Position numbers and translations under genes: made by a program
Notes under the pieces: generated by a model
What the model saw: only the letters and a program-made list of their open reading frames with translations
Database searches by the model: none
Told to the model about the DNA's origin: nothing
Shown: positions 23,902 to 28,472 of the stretch, piece after piece
Position numbering within the stretch: the first letter of the stretch is position 1
Layout of the letters: each line of letters starts with the position of its first letter
DNA from: Bacillota bacterium
GTDB lineage: Bacteria; Bacillota; Clostridia; Tissierellales; Sedimentibacteraceae
Direction of reading: 5' to 3'
Assembly: GCA_023416855.1 (NCBI GenBank)
Contig: JAEZGU010000244.1
Location: forward strand, 1 to 28,472
DNA: 28,472 bases

Positions 23902-23936
23902 AAAAAAGTTGTTCTTAATATAAGAGCAACTTTTTT
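23902..23936 (+). terminator. Rho-independent terminator of the TRAP sugar-acid operon
   Basis: GTTGTTCTT (23908-23916) pairs with AAGAGCAAC (23922-23930) with one G-T pair and a 5-base loop, flanked by six A and six T that extend the stem. Confidence 0.93.
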
Positions 23937-24001
23937 CATTAATATGTTGAAGTATATCCATCAACATAATGCGCATGTATGAAGTTTAGTTTAAAAGAAT
24001 G

Positions 24002-24052
24002 ATTGACTAATGAGTCAATTTTTTATACAATTATATTGACTGAATGGTCAAT
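24002..24052. promoter_or_regulatory. TetR-family promoter with two palindromic operators
   Basis: Operator 1 is ATTGACT-AATG-AGTCAAT (24002-24019) and operator 2 is ATTGAC-TGAATG-GTCAAT (24035-24052), each 18 bp, with centres 33 bp apart, about three helical turns. The promoter TTGACT (24003-24008), 17 bases, TACAAT (24026-24031) has its -35 inside operator 1, and its start (about 24038) inside operator 2. This is a textbook autorepression layout for the TetR-family gene that follows. Confidence 0.85.
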
Positions 24053-24069
24053 GTTAAGGAGGATTTTTT

Positions 24070-24678
24070 ATGGGTGAAAATTCTAAAAAAGACAAAATCA
24101 TAGAAGCAAGTTTAGCTGAATTCGCTGAATATGGCTATGATAAGGCAAGCACAGACAGGATAAGTACAAAAGCAGGTGTATCCAAAGGACTGATTTTTCA
24201 TTACTTTGGTTCTAAGGATAATTTATATATGATTATTATTAATAAATGTATTGATGATATTTTTGATGAGTTTAATAAGATAGAATTTAAAGACGTGGAA
24301 TTTACTAGCATGTTAATAAAAATTACTAAAATGAAATATAATTTTTTCATAAATAATCCAATGCATTATCAAATTTTAGTTAACGGACTTTATCATGCTC
24401 CAAAAAAATTAAAAGCAAAATTAGAACATAGATTTTCTGAACTTAAACAAATCGGACTAAATATATTAGTAGATATGATAAAAGATTTACCCATCAGAAA
24501 AGATATTCAATCTAATGATATTTTAACAGTATTTTCATCTATAATAAATGTATTTGAAGGTAAATATTTATCTTATCTTATAAAGGGTATAGATAACTTT
24601 GAAGAAATTTACGAATCATTAGCAAGTGAATATGTAAGGCTTGTGAATATAGTATTGTATGGCATTTTGGATAATTAA
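24070..24678 (+). CDS. TetR/AcrR-family transcriptional regulator
   Basis: A 202-residue regulator. The N-terminal helix-turn-helix is DKIIEASLAEFAEYGYDKAS, then RISTKAGVSKGLIFHYFGSK (to about residue 54). The C-terminal ligand domain is unique, as usual. It is the first gene of an operon with an ABC ATPase, an FtsX-like permease and a membrane-fusion protein, starting only 14 bases before the ATPase start, so it likely controls that exporter and itself through the two palindromes upstream. AAGGAGG (24057-24063) lies six bases before the ATG. The inducer is unknown; a toxic amphiphile or antimicrobial exported by the system is the usual case. Confidence 0.95.
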   Translation: MGENSKKDKIIEASLAEFAEYGYDKASTDRISTKAGVSKGLIFHYFGSKDNLYMIIINKCIDDIFDEFNKIEFKDVEFTSMLIKITKMKYNFFINNPMHYQILVNGLYHAPKKLKAKLEHRFSELKQIGLNILVDMIKDLPIRKDIQSNDILTVFSSIINVFEGKYLSYLIKGIDNFEEIYESLASEYVRLVNIVLYGILDN

Positions 24679-24692
24679 TAAGGGGTGATAAT

Positions 24693-25400
24693 TTGAGTGA
24701 TATTATGTTAAAAGTTAATAACCTAAGTAAGAATTATCAAATGGGTGAAGTAACAGTTAAAGCTTTGGAAGACGTGAGCTTTGAAGTGAAAAAGGGCGAA
24801 TTTATAGTTATATTAGGTCCAAGTGGCTCAGGGAAGAGTACGTTGTTAAATATTATTGGGGGGATGGATAATCCAAGTGGTGGCGAAGTATATTTTAATA
24901 ATGAGCTTATTACCAAAATGAAAGATAAGGAATTGACATATTACAGAAGAAATAAAATTGGGTTTGTTTTTCAATTTTATAACTTAATGTCTACAATAAC
25001 TGCAAGAGAAAATGTGGAGCTTGCTGCTGAGCTATGTGAGAATGCAGCAAATATAGATGAGGTTATGAAATCTGTTGGTCTTGGGGATAGGGTTGATCAT
25101 TTTCCATCTCAAATGAGTGGTGGAGAACAACAAAGGGTTGCAATTGCAAGAGCTGTTGCAAAGAATCCTCAAATTTTACTATGTGACGAACCAACCGGTG
25201 CTCTTGATTTTGAAACAGGCATTCAGATATTGAAGGTATTGAAGGATGTTAATACTACATTTGGCAATACGGTAATGGTTATCACTCATAACGCTTCTAT
25301 TGCAGATATGGCTGATAAGGTTATAAAAATGAGAAGTGGAAAAATTACCGACATAATAATTAATGAAAATCCGATTTCTCCTGAAAGGATTGAATGGTAA
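24693..25400 (+). CDS. ABC transporter ATPase, MacB/LolD-like
   Basis: A 235-residue ATP-binding subunit. Walker A is GPSGSGKST (42-50), with Q-loop FVFQFYNLMSTITA, signature MSGGEQQRVAIARAVAK, Walker B ILLCDEPTGALD and H-loop VITHN. The NLMSTITARENVELAAEL region is typical of the MacB/FtsE/LolD class that pairs with FtsX-like permeases. The start is TTG at 24693 with AAGGGGTG six bases before it; the first ATG (24705) is too far. Its stop overlaps the permease start. Confidence 0.95.
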   Translation: MSDIMLKVNNLSKNYQMGEVTVKALEDVSFEVKKGEFIVILGPSGSGKSTLLNIIGGMDNPSGGEVYFNNELITKMKDKELTYYRRNKIGFVFQFYNLMSTITARENVELAAELCENAANIDEVMKSVGLGDRVDHFPSQMSGGEQQRVAIARAVAKNPQILLCDEPTGALDFETGIQILKVLKDVNTTFGNTVMVITHNASIADMADKVIKMRSGKITDIIINENPISPERIEW

Positions 25401-27742
25401 TGAAAAACCTTGATAAAAGATTGTTTAGAATGATTAAAAATACCAAAGGTCAATATATTGCTGTGCTTTCAATTATAATAACCGGTATCTTTGTGTTTAC
25501 TGCAGTTAATAATTCTGCCGTTAATTTGAAGGATTCTATAAATGATTATTATAGTGCAACTAATTTTGCCGATATTTTTATTAATGGCAACAATATGCCT
25601 GAAAGCTTAGAAAATGAAATATTAAATTCCAATGATATAAAAGAAGCAGAAGCAAGAATAGTCTTTGATACAAAATTATTAACTGACGACAGTGATGATA
25701 AAGTAAGTGTACGTGTTGTTTCTGTTGATAAGAACGAGAATAAAATAAATAAATTGTTTATGAAGGAAGGAAAGAGGGCTTTATCTGAAAAGGATATAAT
25801 TGTAATTGAAAAGTTTGCTGAAGCAAGAAATATAAAGATTGGTGATGAGATAAAGCTTAGGATAAATGGTAAGGAATATAAATTTAACGTTACTGGAATT
25901 GCAACCAGTGCAGAGTATACTTATATTATGGAGAATGAACAATCCTTTTTACCTGCACCTGAAAGATTTGGTATTGTATACATTGAAGAAACTTATTTGA
26001 GAAAAATATACGGTGATAATGGAACATTCAATGATATCATACTAACATTAAGAAACTATAGTAGCATTGATAGAACGTCTAAATATTTAGAGGATAGTCT
26101 TAATAAATATGGTGCGAGGGTTGTTAAAAGAGATGACCAATTAAGTAACAATATTATGAATCAAGAAATATCGGGACTTGAAATTATGTCTCAATCAATA
26201 CCTTTTGTTTTCTTAATTTTTGCAGGAGTAATGCTTGCAGTAATGCTTTCAAGGATTGTAAAGAAGGACAGAGTATCTATTGGTGTTTTAAAGGCAATGG
26301 GATTTACAAACAAAGAAATAATGATTCATTATTTGAAATATGCCGGATCTGTGGGTCTGCTTGGGGGAACACTTGGATCAATAATAGGTACAGCTCTTTC
26401 TGGAATAATGACTAATTATTATTTAGTATTTTTCAGTATACCAATGCTTGTTGTTCAAGTTTACTATAGAAAAATAATTATTTCAATTGCTTTGTCATTT
26501 GTGTTTTGTGTATTAGCAGGTTTTTGGGGAGTTAAGGATATTCTTAAAATTAATCCAGCTGAGTCCATGAAACCTGAATCACCGAAGCAGGGTAAAAAAA
26601 TATTCATTGAGAGAATTAAGATTATATGGAGCCATGTAACTTTTTCATGGAAGATTGTATTAAGAAATATTTTTAGAGAAAAAAAGAAATTTGTTTTTAT
26701 TGGTGCATCAGTTGCAATAACCTGTGGAATGATGATGATGACAATGTGGTTGATAGACATAATCGATGTAATGTTTAACAAGCATTACGGAGAATTTATA
26801 AGGGTGCAATACAATATTAACTTTAACGGATTTAAAAGCGAAAACACTATGAAGGAATTTGATAAATTAATTAGTGTTAAAGAAATGGAGCCTAGATTAG
26901 AAATACCATTTGAAATTAAAAATGGTAAACTTTCTAAAATTGCAACTATTATTGGATTGCAAGATAAAACAAGTTTTTATGGGTTTAGAGATATAAATAA
27001 TAATATTCTTGAATTACCTAAGGATGGGATTATATTATCATCAAATTTAGCTACAACACTCAATGTTAATGTAGGAGATAAAGTATTGATAGAAAGTTTG
27101 ATAAAAAATGATGATAAAAGCTATGTTGTTGTAAAAGGAATTATTAATCAATCATTAGGTATTAACGGTTATGCAAATATAGATTTTATGAGAGATAAAT
27201 TCTTAGAAAAAGGAATAATTAATGGGATATATATAAACTCAAATGATAAGGTTACGGAAAAATTGAAGGATGTTAAGGATATAACTATATTGTCACAGCT
27301 TGATATGAAGGAAGCATTTGAAGATTTTACAGCAATGACTGCTGCATCCATAGGAGTAATGGTTATTTTCTCTGGCCTTTTAGGATTTATCATAATGTAT
27401 AGTATGACTTTAATGAGTATTAATGAAAGAACATTAGAATTTTCTTCTCTTAGAGTTATGGGATTTACAAAGAAAGAAATATTCATTATGTTAATAAGAG
27501 AAAATATGATAATGTCACTAATAGGGATTATTGCAGGTCTTCCGATAGGATTTTGGCTTGTACACTATATGGGTATTTCTTTTACAACTGATCTTTATAC
27601 TATGAAGGAGCCGGTTACCATAAGTAGTATTATATATTCAATAATTTTAACATTGGTTTTTATAATATTAGCCCAATTAATGACTTATGCAAAAATTCAC
27701 AAACTGGATTTTATGCTTGCACTTAAAAACAGGGTTTCATAA
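25394..27742 (+). CDS. FtsX-like ABC transporter permease
   Basis: A 782-residue membrane protein with two FtsX-like halves. There are about eight transmembrane segments: one near the N-terminus (about 14-36), three at about 265-285, 316-336 and 360-380, one opening the second half (about 433-457), and three near the C-terminus (about 650-675, 703-728 and 742-765). Large extracellular regions follow the first and fifth. Such permeases use MacB-type mechanotransmission to move peptides, lipoproteins or drugs with a membrane-fusion partner, which is encoded next. ATG at 25394 overlaps the ATPase stop; ATG at 25400 is an equally plausible start. Confidence 0.92.
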   Translation: MVMKNLDKRLFRMIKNTKGQYIAVLSIIITGIFVFTAVNNSAVNLKDSINDYYSATNFADIFINGNNMPESLENEILNSNDIKEAEARIVFDTKLLTDDSDDKVSVRVVSVDKNENKINKLFMKEGKRALSEKDIIVIEKFAEARNIKIGDEIKLRINGKEYKFNVTGIATSAEYTYIMENEQSFLPAPERFGIVYIEETYLRKIYGDNGTFNDIILTLRNYSSIDRTSKYLEDSLNKYGARVVKRDDQLSNNIMNQEISGLEIMSQSIPFVFLIFAGVMLAVMLSRIVKKDRVSIGVLKAMGFTNKEIMIHYLKYAGSVGLLGGTLGSIIGTALSGIMTNYYLVFFSIPMLVVQVYYRKIIISIALSFVFCVLAGFWGVKDILKINPAESMKPESPKQGKKIFIERIKIIWSHVTFSWKIVLRNIFREKKKFVFIGASVAITCGMMMMTMWLIDIIDVMFNKHYGEFIRVQYNINFNGFKSENTMKEFDKLISVKEMEPRLEIPFEIKNGKLSKIATIIGLQDKTSFYGFRDINNNILELPKDGIILSSNLATTLNVNVGDKVLIESLIKNDDKSYVVVKGIINQSLGINGYANIDFMRDKFLEKGIINGIYINSNDKVTEKLKDVKDITILSQLDMKEAFEDFTAMTAASIGVMVIFSGLLGFIIMYSMTLMSINERTLEFSSLRVMGFTKKEIFIMLIRENMIMSLIGIIAGLPIGFWLVHYMGISFTTDLYTMKEPVTISSIIYSIILTLVFIILAQLMTYAKIHKLDFMLALKNRVS

Positions 27743-27763
27743 ATAATGATTTGGAGGGTAAAA

Positions 27764-28472
27764 ATGAAAATTAAGTACAATAAAAAGTTTGTAATATTGT
27801 CTATACTATTAGTTTTATCTTTGGCTGTTGTCTATTCGTTATTCTCCGGAGGACAAAAAGTAAATGAAGATAAAACATCAATAGTAAAATTAGGTTCGAT
27901 CCAAGAAACTTTAGAGGAAACAGGTACTGTATATTCCAAAAGAATTAATACTTTTTATTCTGATTTTAGCCAAAAGGTAAAGTCATTAAATGTATCTGTT
28001 GGAGATAGAGTTTTAAAAGGAGACACTATATTAACGTATGATAATAATTATGATTTAGAAATAGAAAAAGCTAACAAGCAAATAGAGGCTATAACAGCCA
28101 CATACAATGAAACTATTAAAGGTGCCGACTTTAAAGAAATTTCCAACATGAAACTAAATATTAGTACAATTGAAGGTAACTTATATCTTGCAAGAAATAA
28201 TTTTATAAAAATTAAAGATTTGTATGAAAATAATGCTGTAAGCCAAGTTGAATACGATGAAGCTAAAAACAATGTTACTGCTTTGGAAAATCAACTGCAG
28301 GAAGCGAAGAATAACTATGATTTGCTATTAAGAGGTGTTTCATCAAATGTAAAGAAGCAGTACGAATCGCAAATTGAAGAAATAATGGTTCAAATAAAAA
28401 TACTTGAAAAAAGTATTGAACAATCATCAATTAAAGCAGAATTTGATGGAATAATTACTGAATTAAATGTTC
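27764..28472 (+). CDS. Membrane-fusion (HlyD/MacA-like) protein, 3' end outside the window
   Basis: At least 236 residues are readable from ATG 27764 with no stop to the right edge. A single N-terminal hydrophobic segment (VILSILLVLSLAVVYSLF) anchors it, followed by a beta strand region IVKLGSIQETLEETGTVYS and the half-lipoyl motif VKSLNVSVGDRVLKGDTIL. A long coiled coil follows (about 95-225), then the returning lipoyl half SSIKAEFDGIITELNV at the edge. This is the standard adaptor order. GGAGGG (27753-27758) lies six bases before the ATG. It completes a tripartite-like exporter with the ATPase and permease. The lack of a lipobox suggests anchoring by the transmembrane helix. Confidence 0.93.
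   Translation, partial: MKIKYNKKFVILSILLVLSLAVVYSLFSGGQKVNEDKTSIVKLGSIQETLEETGTVYSKRINTFYSDFSQKVKSLNVSVGDRVLKGDTILTYDNNYDLEIEKANKQIEAITATYNETIKGADFKEISNMKLNISTIEGNLYLARNNFIKIKDLYENNAVSQVEYDEAKNNVTALENQLQEAKNNYDLLLRGVSSNVKKQYESQIEEIMVQIKILEKSIEQSSIKAEFDGIITELNV

Overview
The window looks like chromosomal DNA of a low-GC, anaerobic, clostridia-like Bacillota. The reasons are the strongly AT-rich composition, strong AGGAGG-type ribosome binding sites with frequent TTG/GTG starts, a class II cyclic-di-GMP riboswitch, a secreted protein with a copper-amine-oxidase-N domain, and compact sigma-A type promoters. The genus cannot be fixed from sequence reading alone.

Layout. (1) Bases 1-4756: a type V-A CRISPR locus. 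Eight perfect 36-bp repeats plus a degenerate ninth, with 27-28 bp spacers, are followed by a full-length cas12a on the same strand that has its own promoter and terminator. No cas1, cas2 or cas4 is visible; the array runs off the left edge. (2) 4783-8057: an ECF-transporter S component on the minus strand, diverging from a B3/4-domain protein, then an ABC-F (Uup/YfmR-like) ATPase. (3) 8073-10268: a promoter and a c-di-GMP-II riboswitch in front of a tightly overlapped three-gene operon: a lone CheY-like receiver, a CheC-type phosphatase with both active sites, and a PAS-GGDEF diguanylate cyclase with an inhibitory site. A c-di-GMP sensor therefore sits upstream of a c-di-GMP producer. (4) 10377-11870: a secreted beta-trefoil/FN3/copper-amine-oxidase-N protein. 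(5) 11961-15096: an MBL-fold hydrolase, a DMT permease and a glycerate 2-kinase of the MOFRL family.

(6) 15098-23936: a sugar-acid catabolism island. On the minus strand lie KDPG aldolase (eda) and KDG kinase (kdgK). Divergent from them is an IclR-family regulator, followed by a TRAP transporter (dctPQM), an SDR dehydrogenase, a UxuB-like mannonate/fructuronate oxidoreductase, an Ldh_2-family (YiaK-like) dehydrogenase and a YhcH/YiaL-family protein. A matching 34-bp double operator lies just downstream of the predicted start of both the eda-kdgK and the dctP transcripts, so the regulator probably couples uptake to the KDG-to-pyruvate end of the pathway. The isomerase and dehydratase steps (UxaC, UxuA) are not in the window.

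(7) 24002-28472: a TetR regulator with two operators over its own promoter, followed by an ABC ATPase, an FtsX-like permease and a membrane-fusion protein cut off by the right edge. This is a self-regulated MacAB-type efflux or membrane-stress operon.

No tRNA, rRNA, insertion sequence or phage gene was seen. The stretches most worth a second look are the Cas12a locus with its duplicated spacer, the c-di-GMP riboswitch/CheY-CheC-cyclase module, and the double-operator regulon.
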